From Oscillospiraceae bacterium (GTDB lineage: Bacteria; Bacillota; Clostridia; Oscillospirales; CAG-272), in assembly GCA_015063385.1 (NCBI GenBank), contig SVUG01000001.1, forward strand, positions 1 to 64,000: a DNA stretch of 64,000 bases. Reading direction: 5' to 3'. The notes under the pieces were generated by a model. It was given only the letters and a program-made list of their open reading frames with translations. It was not told where the DNA came from and did no database searches. Within the stretch, counting starts at the first letter, position 1, and each line of letters begins with the position of its first letter. Positions 42,248-51,972 of the stretch are shown here, in pieces. A program made the position numbers and the translations under genes.

Positions 42248-43399
42248 ATGAAAATCACAAATGACATCAAATATGTGGGTGTAAATGACCACGACCTAGA
42301 TTTATTCGAGGGACAGTACATTGTTCCTGAGGGAATGGCTTATAACTCATATGCAATAATAGATGAAAAGATTGCTGTTATGGACAGCGTTGATTTGCGC
42401 TTCGCGCAGGAATGGATAGAAAATATAAAGCGTGAGACGCGCGGCAGACTGCCTGATTACCTTGTAATTCAGCATATGGAGCCTGACCACTCCTCGAGTA
42501 TTATGAAATTTGTTGAAGCGTTTCCCACAGCTACCCTCGTTTCCTCGGCAAAGGCTTTCTCAATGATGAAGAATTTCTTCGGCACTGATTTTACCGATAA
42601 CAGAATAGTCGTTGGCGAGGGTGACACACTCTCACTCGGTAAGCATAATCTCACCGTACTTACTGCACCTATGGTGCATTGGCCGGAGGTTATCGTCACC
42701 TACGACTCGACTGACAAGGTGCTCTTCTCTGCAGACGGCTTTGGAAAGTTCGGCGCTCTTGACGTTGAGGAGGACTGGGCGTGTGAGGCAAGGCGCTATT
42801 ACATCGGCATCGTCGGCAAATACGGCGCGCAGGTACAAGCTCTCTTAAAGAAAGTGGCAGGTCTTGACATCGAAATTATCTGTCCCCTGCACGGACCTGT
42901 GCTTAAAGAAAATCTCGGCTATTACATCGACCTTTATGACACCTGGTCCAGCTACCGTCCCGAAAGCGAGGGCGTTGCTATCGCTTACACCTCGGTTTAC
43001 GGAAATACCAAAAAGGCGGTAGAGCTTCTCGCAAAGGAGCTGACCGACAAGGGAGTTAAGGTTGCCCTCAGCGACCTTGCAAGATGTGATATGCACGAGG
43101 CGGTTGAGGACGCCTTCAGATATTCTCATCTCGTGCTTGCAACCACCACCTACAACGCGGATATATTCCCCTTTATGAAGGAGTTTATAAATCACGTGAC
43201 CGAGCGCGGATACCAAAACAGAACGGTTGCATTTATCGAAAACGGCTCTTGGGCACCTATGGCAACCAAGGTTATGAGAGCTATGCTCGAAAAGAGCAAG
43301 AATCTCACCTACACCGAGGCGACAGTCAAGATAAATTCTGCGGTAAGCGAGGAAAATATCGTAGAAATCAAGGCACTTGCCGAGGAGCTGGCAAAATAA
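42248..43399 (+). CDS. fprA: FprA-type A-flavoprotein (flavodiiron protein)
   Basis: Flavodiiron proteins reduce O2 to water or NO to N2O and protect anaerobes. The 383-residue protein has a metallo-beta-lactamase-like diiron domain (HMEPDHSSS for the first metal ligands, VHWPE, and LHGP) and a C-terminal flavodoxin domain with YTSVYGNTKKAVE. The ATG at 42248 was chosen because a consensus promoter ends only 30 bases upstream. Rubredoxin, its usual electron donor, follows 86 bases downstream on the same strand. Confidence 0.96.
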   Translation: MKITNDIKYVGVNDHDLDLFEGQYIVPEGMAYNSYAIIDEKIAVMDSVDLRFAQEWIENIKRETRGRLPDYLVIQHMEPDHSSSIMKFVEAFPTATLVSSAKAFSMMKNFFGTDFTDNRIVVGEGDTLSLGKHNLTVLTAPMVHWPEVIVTYDSTDKVLFSADGFGKFGALDVEEDWACEARRYYIGIVGKYGAQVQALLKKVAGLDIEIICPLHGPVLKENLGYYIDLYDTWSSYRPESEGVAIAYTSVYGNTKKAVELLAKELTDKGVKVALSDLARCDMHEAVEDAFRYSHLVLATTTYNADIFPFMKEFINHVTERGYQNRTVAFIENGSWAPMATKVMRAMLEKSKNLTYTEATVKINSAVSEENIVEIKALAEELAK

Positions 43400-43485
43400 T
43401 TTCAAAATGTGACTAAGTCACGGAATATTTTCCCAATCTTATGATAAAATGTATATGTAAATAAAACTTGAAAGGAAATTTAGTT

Positions 43486-43644
43486 ATGGCAAAATACATT
43501 TGTGACGCTTGCGGCTGGGAATACGACGAGGAGGCAGGAGCACCCGATTTGGGTATCGCTCCCGGCACGAAGTTCGAGGATCTTCCCGATGATTTCGAAT
43601 GTCCTCTTTGTGGAGTAGGCAAGGATCTCTTCAGCGAGCAGTAA
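43486..43644 (+). CDS. Rubredoxin
   Basis: The 52-residue iron-sulfur protein has the two CxxC iron-binding knuckles: CDACG near the N terminus and [11 protein letters not shown] near the C terminus, with [17 protein letters not shown] between. It carries single electrons and most likely reduces the FprA flavodiiron protein encoded just upstream. AAAGGAAA precedes the ATG. Confidence 0.97.
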   Translation: MAKYICDACGWEYDEEAGAPDLGIAPGTKFEDLPDDFECPLCGVGKDLFSEQ

Positions 43645-43686
43645 GAAATTTTGGATTTTGTTTTTCTCCAAAATGAATTATAAAAA

Positions 43687-43722
43687 CCAAAGCACCCGAC
43701 AAAATCGGGTGCTTTTATTTTC
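43687..43722. terminator. Bidirectional terminator between rubredoxin and pepT
   Basis: AAAGCACCCGA pairs with TCGGGTGCTTT around a 5-base loop, with T-rich sequence following on both strands. Confidence 0.88.
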
Positions 43723-43726
43723 GGGT

Positions 43727-44929
43727 TTATCCCTTTACGATTTCCAAAATAAGCTCAACACATTTTTCCATAGCGTCAACCGACACGTACTCGAATCGGG
43801 AGTGATAATTTCCACCGCCCGTCGGAAGATTTGGGCAAGGAAGCCCCATAAACGACAACCTGGCGCCATCGGTGCCGCCGCGAATGGGAAGAGTGACGGG
43901 TGTGATGCCTATGCGCTCCATAGCCGATTTTGCTCTGTCAACGACGAACATTTTGTCAAGAAGCACTTCCTTCATATTGTAATACGAGTCGCTTATAGAA
44001 AGCTCTACGACGCCATCACCGTACTTCTTATTCAACTTATCTGCCACAAGCTCAAATTCTGCCTTTTTGGCAAGGAATTTTTCCATCGAATGATCGCGAA
44101 TAATGTATCTCGACACTCCCTTTTCGGTTTCTCCCTCGATAGATAAAAGATGATGGAAGCCCTCGTAGCCCTCGGTTCTTTCGGGAATCTCGTCAGGGGA
44201 AAGCATAGAGTCAAACTCTGCGAGAATTCGAGCAGCGTTTATCATCTTTCCCTTTGCGCTTCCCGGGTGAATCGCTCTGCCGTGCACGCTTACGACAGCC
44301 GATGCCGCGTTGAAATTCTCGTATTCAATTTCTCCGAGTGCACCGCCATCGAGCGTGTATGCGTAATCAGCACCGAAGCCCTCAACGTCAAAAAGGTCAG
44401 CGCCTCTGCCAATTTCCTCATCGGGAGTGAAGCCTATGCAAATTTTTCCATGCTTTATTTCGCTCTTGATTATTTTTTCCGCCGCGGTCATAATCTCGGC
44501 GATTCCCGCCTTGTCATCAGCACCGAGAAGCGTAGTACCGTCGGTCACTATAAGCCGCTGTCCCGAAAGAGTGGATACGAAGGGATAGTCCTCAACCTTC
44601 AGTGTTATTACCTCCTTTTCGTTCAAAAGAATATCTCCGCCCTGATAGTCAATCATTTTCGCCTTGATATTCTCTCCCGACGCCTCGGAGGCTGTATCCA
44701 TATGAGCAATAAATCCTATTGAATCCATTCCCTCACAGCTTGCGGGAATTGATGCGTAAACGTATCCGTGCTCGTCTACTCGGGCATCACTTATACCAAG
44801 CTCGAGAAGCTCGCGGCAAAGCTCTTGTGCAAGAACGCGCTGCCCCTCTGTGCTGGGGCAATTTTCATTGTTCTCGTCAGAGGTTGTAGGGTAAGAAACG
44901 TATTTTAAGAATCTTTCGTATACCGTCAT
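43727..44929 (-). CDS. pepT: Peptidase T (tripeptidase)
   Basis: PepT removes the N-terminal residue of tripeptides in the cytoplasm with two zinc ions. The 400-residue protein has FIAHMDTASEASGENIK with a metal histidine and aspartate, GTTLLGADDKAGIAEIM with the bridging aspartate, FTPDEEIGRGAD with the catalytic glutamates, and IRGGTDGARLSFMGLP near the C terminus. It appears to be transcribed alone. Confidence 0.96.
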   Translation of the reverse strand: MTVYERFLKYVSYPTTSDENNENCPSTEGQRVLAQELCRELLELGISDARVDEHGYVYASIPASCEGMDSIGFIAHMDTASEASGENIKAKMIDYQGGDILLNEKEVITLKVEDYPFVSTLSGQRLIVTDGTTLLGADDKAGIAEIMTAAEKIIKSEIKHGKICIGFTPDEEIGRGADLFDVEGFGADYAYTLDGGALGEIEYENFNAASAVVSVHGRAIHPGSAKGKMINAARILAEFDSMLSPDEIPERTEGYEGFHHLLSIEGETEKGVSRYIIRDHSMEKFLAKKAEFELVADKLNKKYGDGVVELSISDSYYNMKEVLLDKMFVVDRAKSAMERIGITPVTLPIRGGTDGARLSFMGLPCPNLPTGGGNYHSRFEYVSVDAMEKCVELILEIVKG

Positions 44930-44956
44930 TTTTTATTTCCTCTCAAATTATCAAAT

Positions 44957-44996
44957 TAGCTGAAATCCGATAAAAAACCGAAATTTCAGCTAAAAT
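44957..44996 (-). terminator. Terminator downstream of alaS
   Basis: TTAGCTGAAAT and ATTTCAGCTAA pair across a short loop rich in T, with AATTTGATAATTTG following on the minus strand. Confidence 0.7.
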
Positions 44997-45016
44997 GACA
45001 ATGTATATTTACATTT

Positions 45017-47638
45017 TTAGATGTTTGCGAGTATTTCCTCTGCCTTTGCAAGTGCCTCTGGAATTTTGTCAATATCCTTACCGCCACCCATTGCAGAGTC
45101 GGGACGTCCACCGCCCTTACCACCGCAGATGGTTGCAACCTCACGCAGAATATTACCTGCGTGCGCGCCAGCCTTAACTGCGTCAGCTCCTGCCGCTACG
45201 ACGAAGCTGAGCTTACCGTCGGCAACCGCTGCAAAGACTGCTACTGCATCGGAATACTTATCCTTTACGCTGTCACAAAGACCTCTTGCACCGTCAGGAC
45301 GCATATCAACCCTTGCGGCAAGAAGCTTAAACTTGCCTACCTGCTTAACGCCCGAAAGAAGAGCCTCTGCCTTTGCGTTAGCAATCTGGGAATTTGCACT
45401 TTCGAGCTCACGGCGAAGCTCCTTGATTTCGGTCTGAAGCGATTCAGCCTTCTTTGCAATACCGTTTACGTTAGGAGATTTCAGCTCCTTTGCGGTATCG
45501 CGAATAAGCGCGTCGCGCTCACCGAGAAGAGCAAGCACGCCAAGACCCGTCGTACCCTCAATTCTTCTGACGCCGGCAGCAACGCTGGACTCGGAGATAA
45601 CCTTAAAGAGACCGATATTACCGGTGCTCGATACGTGAGTACCGCCGCAAAGCTCGGTGCTGGACGAGCCGATTTTAACGACTCTTACCTCACTTCCGTA
45701 CTTCTCACCGAAGAGAGCCATTGCGCCCATCTTCTTTGCCTCGTCGGGAGTGGTCACTATCGTTTCCGCCTTTTCGGCAAGGAGAATATTCTTGTTTACA
45801 AGTGCTTCAACCGCCGCGATTTCCTCTGCAGTCATAGCAGCGAGGTGGGTGAAGTCGAAGCGAACTCTGTGCTCGTCTACGTAAGAGCCTGCCTGCTCAA
45901 CGTGAGTACCAAGCACTGCACGGAGTGCAGCCTGAAGAAGATGCGCCGCAGAGTGATTTCTCTTTATAGCATCGCGGCGAGCAACGTCTATCGAAAGGGT
46001 GACGGTATCGCCAACCTTAACAGAACCGTTCTCAACCTGACACTCGTGGAGATAAATTCCGTTTGTTTTCTTTGTATCAACAACAGTGAGAGTGGTATCA
46101 CCAAGAGTTATGACACCTGTGTCACCAACCTGACCGCCGCCCTCACCGTAAAATACGGTCTTGTCGGTGACGATAGTGCACTCGCCCTCAGATGCCGAGT
46201 CAACCGATTCGTTATCCTTGAAAATAGAAAGAATCTTGCCCTCGCACTCAACCTCGGTGTAGCCGATGAATTCGGTTGCCGCGAGGTTTTCAAGAAGCGA
46301 CTTTGAGGAGTCGGACCAGCCTGAGATGTTGCCTCTTGCCGCTCTCGCTCTCTCCTTCTGCTCGTTCATAAGAGCCTTGAATGCATCCTCGTCTATGGAG
46401 AGACCTGCCTCCTCAGCAATCTCGCGAGTGAGGTCTACGGGGAAGCCGAAGGTATCATAAAGCTTGAATGCATCAGCGCCTGAAATTACGCTCTCACCCT
46501 TTTCCTTCGCATCGGCGATAACGCCCGAAAGAATACCAAGACCTGCGTCAATGGTTGCATTGAAGCGCTCCTCCTCAAGAGTGATAACCTTGAGGATATA
46601 ATCATACTTTTCACGAAGCTCGGTATACGCACCCTCGTTCTGCGCGATAACTATCTCGGACAGTCCGCGAAGGAACATACCGTCAATTCCGAGAAGCTTG
46701 CCGTGACGGCATGCACGGCGGATAATTCTACGGAGAACGTAGCCGCGGCCCTCGTTGGAGGGGATAACGCCGTCGCTTATCATAAATGTTGCGCTTCTTA
46801 CGTGGTCGGTAATAACTCGGATAGAAATATCGTCGTCCTTGTCATCGCCGTACTTCTTACCTGCAATCTCACAAACACGGTCAAGGAGTGCACGCACGGT
46901 ATCAACCTCAAAGAGATTGTCCACGCCCTGCATAACGCAAGCAAGACGCTCAAGTCCCATACCGGTATCAATATTCTTCTGTGCAAGCTCGGTGTAATTA
47001 CCCTTGCCGTCGTTATTGAACTGCGAGAAAACGTTGTTCCAGATTTCCATAAATCTGTCGCAGTCGCAGCCGGGCTTACAGTCGGGCGAGCCACAGCCGT
47101 ACTTAATTCCGCGGTCGAAGTAAATCTCGGAGCAAGGACCGCAGGGACCGCTTCCATGCTCCCAGAAGTTGTCTGCCTTGCCGAGCTTGACTATATGCTC
47201 CTCGGGTACGCCGATTTTGTCGCGCCAGATAGCATAAGCCTCGTCATCCTGCTCATATACGGAGGGCCAGAGAAGGTCGCCTGGAATTTCGAGAGTTTCG
47301 GTAAGGAACTCCCAAGCCCACGGAATAGCCTCGTCCTTAAAGTAATCTCCAAAGGAGAAGTTGCCAAGCATCTCAAAGTAAGTGCCGTGACGCGCGGTGT
47401 GACCGACTCTTTCAAGGTCGGGCGTTCTTATACACTTCTGGCAGGTGCAAACTCTGTTGCGGGGAGGCTCAACCTCGCCCGTAAAGAATTTCTTCATAGG
47501 CGCCATACCCGAATTGATAAGAAGAAGCGATTTATCATTATTGGGAATAAGCGAAAAGCTACCGAGACGAAGGTGTCCCTTGCTCTCAAAGAAAGAAAGG
47601 AATTTTTCTCTGAGGTCGTTAAGTGATGTCCATTTCAT
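45017..47638 (-). CDS. alaS: Alanyl-tRNA synthetase
   Basis: AlaRS charges tRNA-Ala and edits mischarged Ser and Gly. The 873-residue, full-length protein has class II catalytic motifs (FFESKGH near the start, RTPDLERVGHTARHGTYFEMLGNFSFGDYFK), the editing-site motif HSAAHLLQAAL with CGGTH, and the C-terminal oligomerisation domain ending GGGRPDSAMGGGKD. It has its own promoter (TTGACT, 18 bases, TATAAT at 47674-47703) and I find no T-box, unlike ileS. Confidence 0.97.
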   Translation of the reverse strand: MKWTSLNDLREKFLSFFESKGHLRLGSFSLIPNNDKSLLLINSGMAPMKKFFTGEVEPPRNRVCTCQKCIRTPDLERVGHTARHGTYFEMLGNFSFGDYFKDEAIPWAWEFLTETLEIPGDLLWPSVYEQDDEAYAIWRDKIGVPEEHIVKLGKADNFWEHGSGPCGPCSEIYFDRGIKYGCGSPDCKPGCDCDRFMEIWNNVFSQFNNDGKGNYTELAQKNIDTGMGLERLACVMQGVDNLFEVDTVRALLDRVCEIAGKKYGDDKDDDISIRVITDHVRSATFMISDGVIPSNEGRGYVLRRIIRRACRHGKLLGIDGMFLRGLSEIVIAQNEGAYTELREKYDYILKVITLEEERFNATIDAGLGILSGVIADAKEKGESVISGADAFKLYDTFGFPVDLTREIAEEAGLSIDEDAFKALMNEQKERARAARGNISGWSDSSKSLLENLAATEFIGYTEVECEGKILSIFKDNESVDSASEGECTIVTDKTVFYGEGGGQVGDTGVITLGDTTLTVVDTKKTNGIYLHECQVENGSVKVGDTVTLSIDVARRDAIKRNHSAAHLLQAALRAVLGTHVEQAGSYVDEHRVRFDFTHLAAMTAEEIAAVEALVNKNILLAEKAETIVTTPDEAKKMGAMALFGEKYGSEVRVVKIGSSSTELCGGTHVSSTGNIGLFKVISESSVAAGVRRIEGTTGLGVLALLGERDALIRDTAKELKSPNVNGIAKKAESLQTEIKELRRELESANSQIANAKAEALLSGVKQVGKFKLLAARVDMRPDGARGLCDSVKDKYSDAVAVFAAVADGKLSFVVAAGADAVKAGAHAGNILREVATICGGKGGGRPDSAMGGGKDIDKIPEALAKAEEILANI

Positions 47639-47673
47639 TTTGGATTTTCTCCTGATTCTTATTTTAACATCTA

Positions 47674-47703
47674 ATTATATCACAATAAATATTATAAAGT
47701 CAA
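47674..47703 (-). promoter_or_regulatory. Promoter of alaS
   Basis: TTGACT (47698-47703) and TATAAT (47674-47679) on the minus strand with 18-base spacing; the leader is only about 30 bases long. Confidence 0.75.
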
Positions 47704-47724
47704 TAGCATTAAAGCAAAAATAAA

Positions 47725-47752
47725 GCCCGCAGAATCCTGCGGGCAATGGATT
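47725..47752 (-). terminator. Terminator upstream of alaS
   Basis: GCCCGCAG and CTGCGGGC pair around a short loop, followed by TTTATTTTTG on the minus strand; this ends the small membrane protein transcript. Confidence 0.85.
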
Positions 47753-47757
47753 TAAAA

Positions 47758-48051
47758 TTATGCAATGTTTAGAATGTTCTTGAACGCTTCAAGCTCCTCT
47801 TCCTGTAATAGAGGGAATTTATAATATTCAAAATTAAACGAACCGCCTGTCACAAAGGTAAGAATCACGTCAATAATTATTACAACCACACAGAAGATTA
47901 AAAATCCTCGTGCAAACTTTTTGACAGAGCCCTCGGGAATAAAGAATGCACATATAATGAGAGCCAAATCTCCAATGTACGGCAGACAAAACAGAACTAT
48001 AAGTCCAAGACCGCCCAAAAATGATATATTATTACTTGTTGTAGGCTTCAT
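47758..48051 (-). CDS. Small membrane protein of unknown function
   Basis: The 97-residue protein has two or three hydrophobic segments (about 10-36 and 46-68) and an acidic C-terminal tail with LLQEEELEAFKNIL. I do not recognise it. The ATG follows AGGGATAC. It is transcribed alone, divergent from the RlmL-type methyltransferase gene, and closes with its own terminator. Confidence 0.65.
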   Translation of the reverse strand: MKPTTSNNISFLGGLGLIVLFCLPYIGDLALIICAFFIPEGSVKKFARGFLIFCVVVIIIDVILTFVTGGSFNFEYYKFPLLQEEELEAFKNILNIA

Positions 48052-48178
48052 ATGTATCCCTCCAAGAAATGTTTATCAATATTTTAGCATAATAATCTTT
48101 TTTTGTCAATATTTTCTTTATTGACTGAAGGGCATTTAGGTGATATAATAGAATAAAATTTCTATTAGGAGTTTCAAA

Positions 48179-49297
48179 ATGAGACTTGAGCTTGTGGCGA
48201 CCTGCCTTTTCGGTCTGGAGCATCTTCTCGGGGAAGAAATAGAAGCGCTCGGATACGAAAGGATTTCCACCATAGACGGAAGAATCACCTTTGCGGGTGA
48301 CGAGGAGGCGGTTGCTCTTTCAAATATATTTCTTCGCTATGCAGAGAGAATTTTTATAAAAGTGGGCTCATTCCGTGCAGAAAGCTTTGAGGAGCTTTTT
48401 GAGGGCACTCGCGCTTTGCCGTGGGCGGATTATATCGGCAAGGACGATATTTTCCCCGTAAAGGGACATTCTATAAAATCCAAGCTTTTCTCTATTCCCG
48501 ACTGTCAGGCGATAATTAAAAAGGCGGTAGTTCGCTCACTTTCAGAGGTCTACGGTATAACTATATTCCCTGAGGAAAAGGTTAAGTACCAAATTGAGTT
48601 CTTTATTTTAAACGACGAGGCGACGCTGATGATTGACACAACCGGCTCTCCGCTTCACAAAAGAGGATACAGACGCGAGTCGCTTGGCGCTCCGATAAGA
48701 GAAACGCTTGCTGCTGCAATAGCCGCAACCTCTCGCCCGAGAGAAAACGTGCTGCTTTGGGACCCTATGTGTGGTAGCGGAACTATTGCTATTGAGGCGG
48801 CAATGTTGATGAAAAACATCGCACCCGGAAGAAGCCGCAATTTTATCGCGGAGGAATTCCCTTTTATAAGCAAACCCGTTTGGAAATCGGCTCGAGAGGA
48901 AGCCTTTGACGTCGAGAAAAAAAGCGATTTTGAGGCATTCGCTTCCGATATTGACCCTGCGGCAGTAGCACTTGCGCAAAAAAACGCGAGTCTTGCAGGT
49001 GTTTCGGACACCGTTAAGGTATTCAAACAGGACGCAAGAAAAATTTCAGCCGAGGGTAGACGAGGTACTATTGTTTGTAATCCGCCGTACGGAGAACGAC
49101 TCGGCACGATGCGCGAGGTGGAGGAGCTTTATCGCGAAATCGGTGTCCATTTCCGTTCACTCTCTCCCTGGCAGGTTTACGTGATAACCTCACACCCTGC
49201 TTTTGAGAAGTTTTACGGCAAAAAAGCAGACAAGGTTCGAAAGCTTTATAACGGTATGATTCCTTGCTATCTATATCAATTTTTCAAAAATAAATAA
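48179..49297 (+). CDS. THUMP-domain 23S rRNA methyltransferase (RlmL/YpsC type)
   Basis: The 372-residue protein has an N-terminal ferredoxin-like/THUMP RNA-binding region (about 1-160) and a Rossmann methyltransferase domain with DPMCGSGTIAIEAAM for SAM and the catalytic NPPYGERLG. It matches the N-terminal half of E. coli RlmL and Bacillus YpsC, which methylate N2 of a guanine in 23S rRNA. The ATG follows TAGGAG by 8 bases. Confidence 0.93.
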   Translation: MRLELVATCLFGLEHLLGEEIEALGYERISTIDGRITFAGDEEAVALSNIFLRYAERIFIKVGSFRAESFEELFEGTRALPWADYIGKDDIFPVKGHSIKSKLFSIPDCQAIIKKAVVRSLSEVYGITIFPEEKVKYQIEFFILNDEATLMIDTTGSPLHKRGYRRESLGAPIRETLAAAIAATSRPRENVLLWDPMCGSGTIAIEAAMLMKNIAPGRSRNFIAEEFPFISKPVWKSAREEAFDVEKKSDFEAFASDIDPAAVALAQKNASLAGVSDTVKVFKQDARKISAEGRRGTIVCNPPYGERLGTMREVEELYREIGVHFRSLSPWQVYVITSHPAFEKFYGKKADKVRKLYNGMIPCYLYQFFKNK

Positions 49298-49300
49298 AGC

Positions 49301-49330
49301 AAAAAAGAGCGATTTTGTCGCTCTTTTTGT
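49301..49330. terminator. Bidirectional terminator, RlmL-type gene and TetR gene
   Basis: AAAAAGAGCGA pairs with TCGCTCTTTTT around a 5-base loop, between two convergent genes. Confidence 0.88.
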
Positions 49331-49355
49331 CTTTTTTGACTATTTTACTTTACTT

Positions 49356-49946
49356 TTATGTCCAAATTTCGCTATCCGAAAGTGTCGGAAACAGAGGTTC
49401 TCTCAGCATACGGCAAGCGCTCTTTGCCATATCTCTCGTTGATACGTTAAAGCCGTTGCGATACCAATTTATCATTGTGTAAACAAGTCCGGAAAACGCA
49501 AATTTAAATATTATATCTCTCGTTCCGTCATCGTCATTCGGTAGAAATTTTGCAATTATTATTCTGTCGTTTATAGGGTAATTTACAGTTCTTTCAATAA
49601 GATTTCCTATAAGGCCCGAGAAATCGAGAACGGCGAGAAGCTCACGCTTTTCATACCAAAATTTAAAGTATTCTTCAAGCTCGCTTGTAAGCGAGCGCTT
49701 GGTTTCCCCGCTTCTATCAACGGTAAATCCGCTATATTCAGACATAGAATGGTCTATAAGAGCAGAAAGTGCATCATCCTTTCCGTCAAAATACCGATAA
49801 AATGCCTTTCTTGGAATGTTCATTCGCTCGCAAAGCTCTGTAATGGTTATTTCATCGTACTTTTTCTCTTTGAGTATATCAAAAAGGCAATTCTCTATCT
49901 CTCGCTGTCTTCTAACAGACTGTTCGGTTTTACAAAGCTTATACAT
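49356..49946 (-). CDS. TetR-family regulator of the glucuronide locus
   Basis: The 196-residue protein has a TetR DNA-binding domain: IENCLFDILKEKKYDEITITELCERMNIPRKAFYRYFDGKDDAL (about 17-60). The C-terminal domain resembles TetR_C regions found in Firmicutes. It is divergent from a GPH symporter, and the 266-base gap holds the perfect 19-bp palindrome ACAAAAGTGGCACTTTTGT. I infer that it represses the symporter and possibly the GH2-uxuA operon; the inducer would be a glucuronide or an intermediate. Confidence 0.88.
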   Translation of the reverse strand: MYKLCKTEQSVRRQREIENCLFDILKEKKYDEITITELCERMNIPRKAFYRYFDGKDDALSALIDHSMSEYSGFTVDRSGETKRSLTSELEEYFKFWYEKRELLAVLDFSGLIGNLIERTVNYPINDRIIIAKFLPNDDDGTRDIIFKFAFSGLVYTMINWYRNGFNVSTRDMAKSACRMLREPLFPTLSDSEIWT

Positions 49947-50120
49947 AAAAGCACCTCATTTTTTCTTACTTTAATTATAATCCTTACTTCAAAAGGAGTC
50001 AACCAAGATTTTTATTTTTAGCTTCCTTTTTTATCCAAATCTTTTATTTTTTACTATTTTTTTATTTATTTTTTGTTAACAATAAACAAACAACTTGCAA
50101 ATTTTTCGTTATACGGTGTC

Positions 50121-50139
50121 ACAAAAGTGGCACTTTTGT
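50121..50139. promoter_or_regulatory. Probable TetR operator
   Basis: ACAAAAGTG (50121-50129) and CACTTTTGT (50131-50139) form a perfect inverted repeat with one central base. It lies just upstream of a weak -35 and a TATAAT (50166-50171) serving the GPH symporter, between it and a divergent TetR gene. Confidence 0.75.
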
Positions 50140-50212
50140 CCCTTTGTTTTTGTTTTTTATTTTGTTATAATAATATCAAGCAAATGCTATAATTTTTTTG
50201 GAGGAAAACAAA

Positions 50213-51802
50213 ATGGCAAAACAAGTAGAACTTGATGCAAATGGCAAGCGTAAGTTTGGCATGCTTGACAAGCTTGCGTATGCTGCCGGTGACTTTGGCT
50301 GTAATATGAGCTTTGCTCTCAAGGGCACCGTGCAAACCTTCTGGCTGGTTTATATGTATATGGAAATCGGCCTTCTCTCAGCTCTGGTGCTTATCACGCA
50401 GATTTGGGATGCTATCAACGACCCGATGATTGGATCTATGATAGACAACGATAAGAGAAATTACAAAATGGGCAAATTCAAAACCTACATATTTGTAGGT
50501 GCTTGCGGACTTCTCGTAGCAGGTGCTTTGGTATTCCTGCCTCTCCCCGAGTCCATCAGACTCAGCCAGGAAACCTTTGCTGTGGTTATTAAATCCGTCG
50601 TATTCATTCTTGCATACGTTATTTGGGATGCTTGCTACACCGTTGCTAACGTTCCCTACGGATCTATGCTTTCTCTCGTCACCGAGGATAAGGTAGGTCA
50701 AGCAGAGCTTTCCACCTGGCGCTCCATCGGCTCTATGGTTGGCAATCTCGTTCCCGGCATTATTCTTCCTATGCTTATTTGGAAGGACGTTACATACGAT
50801 GGCACAGGTATCCTTCCCGGCTTTGACGGCATACACCACATTAACCCCAAGACCGGTAAGCTTTACCAGATCGGTGAACAGATGCTCAGCCCCCTCACTC
50901 ACGAAAAGGTGCAGGATCTTCTTGGAAACAGGGTGTTCTTGGCTGCTCTTATAATGGGCGTTCTCGGATTTGTTGCCTTCATCTTTATGATTAAAAAGAT
51001 TACCATTCGTGTTGACGAAAACTCGGTTAAAACCAACGAGAATGAAAAGATTAACATTATCTCATCCTTCGGCAAGTTCATAAAGAACCGCCCCGCAGTA
51101 GGTGTCACTCTCGCTGCTATGGGTATGTTCCTTGGTATGCAGTCCGCAACCACCGCAAACACCATTATGTTCGCTACATACTTCCATAAGGCAGAGCTTT
51201 CCGGAGTTGTAATGATGATAGGATTCCTTCCTATGTTCTTCTTTATGCCCTTCATAAAGAAGATTGTTGACAAGTTTGGTAAAAAAGAGGCTTCTGTAGT
51301 AGGTACTCTTGTTTCTTTGTTCGGCGGTCTTATAATGCTCATATTCCCCTTGATGAAAAATTCCAACGTCGCTCTTGTCGTTTATATGATAGGTCTCGTA
51401 TTCTTCGGTATAGGTATGGGTGTTTACACCTGCGTATCATGGGCTATGATGGGTGACGCTATCGACTACAACGAGTGGAAGTTTGGAACTCGCGAGGAGG
51501 GTACTGTTTACTCGCTTCATTCCTTCTTCAGAAAATTGGCACAGGGTGTTGGTCCCTCTATCGTTCTTCTTATAATGGGTGTTCTCGGCTACGTTTCCGA
51601 GCGCGGTACTGTTGGTCAGACTCTTGAAACCGCACATAATATGTGCTGGCTCGTTGCAGGTCTTTACCTCTTCAGTGCAGTTCTTCAGTTTATAGGTCTT
51701 GCACTTATCTACAACATTGATAAGAAAACCCTTGAGCAGATGCAGTCCGAACTTTCGGCTCGTCACGCTGTCACCGATAATGAAGTTTCTGAAAACGCTT
51801 AA
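50213..51802 (+). CDS. GPH-family symporter, probable glucuronide importer
   Basis: The 529-residue membrane protein has the GPH start KFGMLDKLAYAAGDFGCNMSF and the cation-site loop with WDAINDPMIGSMIDNDKRNYKMGKFKTYI. It is longer than usual because of a central insert around residues 195-245 with GTGILPGFDGIHHINPKTGK, a loop not seen in standard members. The ATG at 50213 follows GGAGG by 8 bases. A terminator separates it from the GH2 gene, but shared context with mannonate dehydratase points to glucuronide uptake. The substrate is inferred. Confidence 0.9.
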   Translation: MAKQVELDANGKRKFGMLDKLAYAAGDFGCNMSFALKGTVQTFWLVYMYMEIGLLSALVLITQIWDAINDPMIGSMIDNDKRNYKMGKFKTYIFVGACGLLVAGALVFLPLPESIRLSQETFAVVIKSVVFILAYVIWDACYTVANVPYGSMLSLVTEDKVGQAELSTWRSIGSMVGNLVPGIILPMLIWKDVTYDGTGILPGFDGIHHINPKTGKLYQIGEQMLSPLTHEKVQDLLGNRVFLAALIMGVLGFVAFIFMIKKITIRVDENSVKTNENEKINIISSFGKFIKNRPAVGVTLAAMGMFLGMQSATTANTIMFATYFHKAELSGVVMMIGFLPMFFFMPFIKKIVDKFGKKEASVVGTLVSLFGGLIMLIFPLMKNSNVALVVYMIGLVFFGIGMGVYTCVSWAMMGDAIDYNEWKFGTREEGTVYSLHSFFRKLAQGVGPSIVLLIMGVLGYVSERGTVGQTLETAHNMCWLVAGLYLFSAVLQFIGLALIYNIDKKTLEQMQSELSARHAVTDNEVSENA

Positions 51803-51833
51803 TTAGTTTTTTCTACTCAGACGAGTGAATTTC

Positions 51834-51870
51834 GCGGCGTCCGACAAAATACACCGTCGGGCGTCGCTTT
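51834..51870 (+). terminator. Terminator downstream of GPH symporter
   Basis: GCGGCGTCCGAC and GTCGGGCGTCGC pair across a short loop, followed by TTTTT. Confidence 0.85.
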
Positions 51871-51905
51871 TTGAAATTTATTAACATATTTTTTATTTTA
51901 TATTA

Positions 51906-51935
51906 TTGATTTTCTATTACTTTTTTTGTTATAAT
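51906..51935 (+). promoter_or_regulatory. Promoter of the GH2-uxuA-SDR operon
   Basis: TTGATT (51906-51911) and TATAAT (51930-51935) with 18-base spacing; a second TATAAT overlaps at 51935-51940. No copy of the TetR palindrome is evident here. Confidence 0.65.
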
Positions 51936-51972
51936 ATAATTTAGTAATTTAAGTAAAATTAAAGGAGCATTT

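Noticed and set aside
47639..47757. T-box or other riboswitch upstream of alaS
   Set aside because: The leader from the promoter to the start is only about 30 bases, too short.
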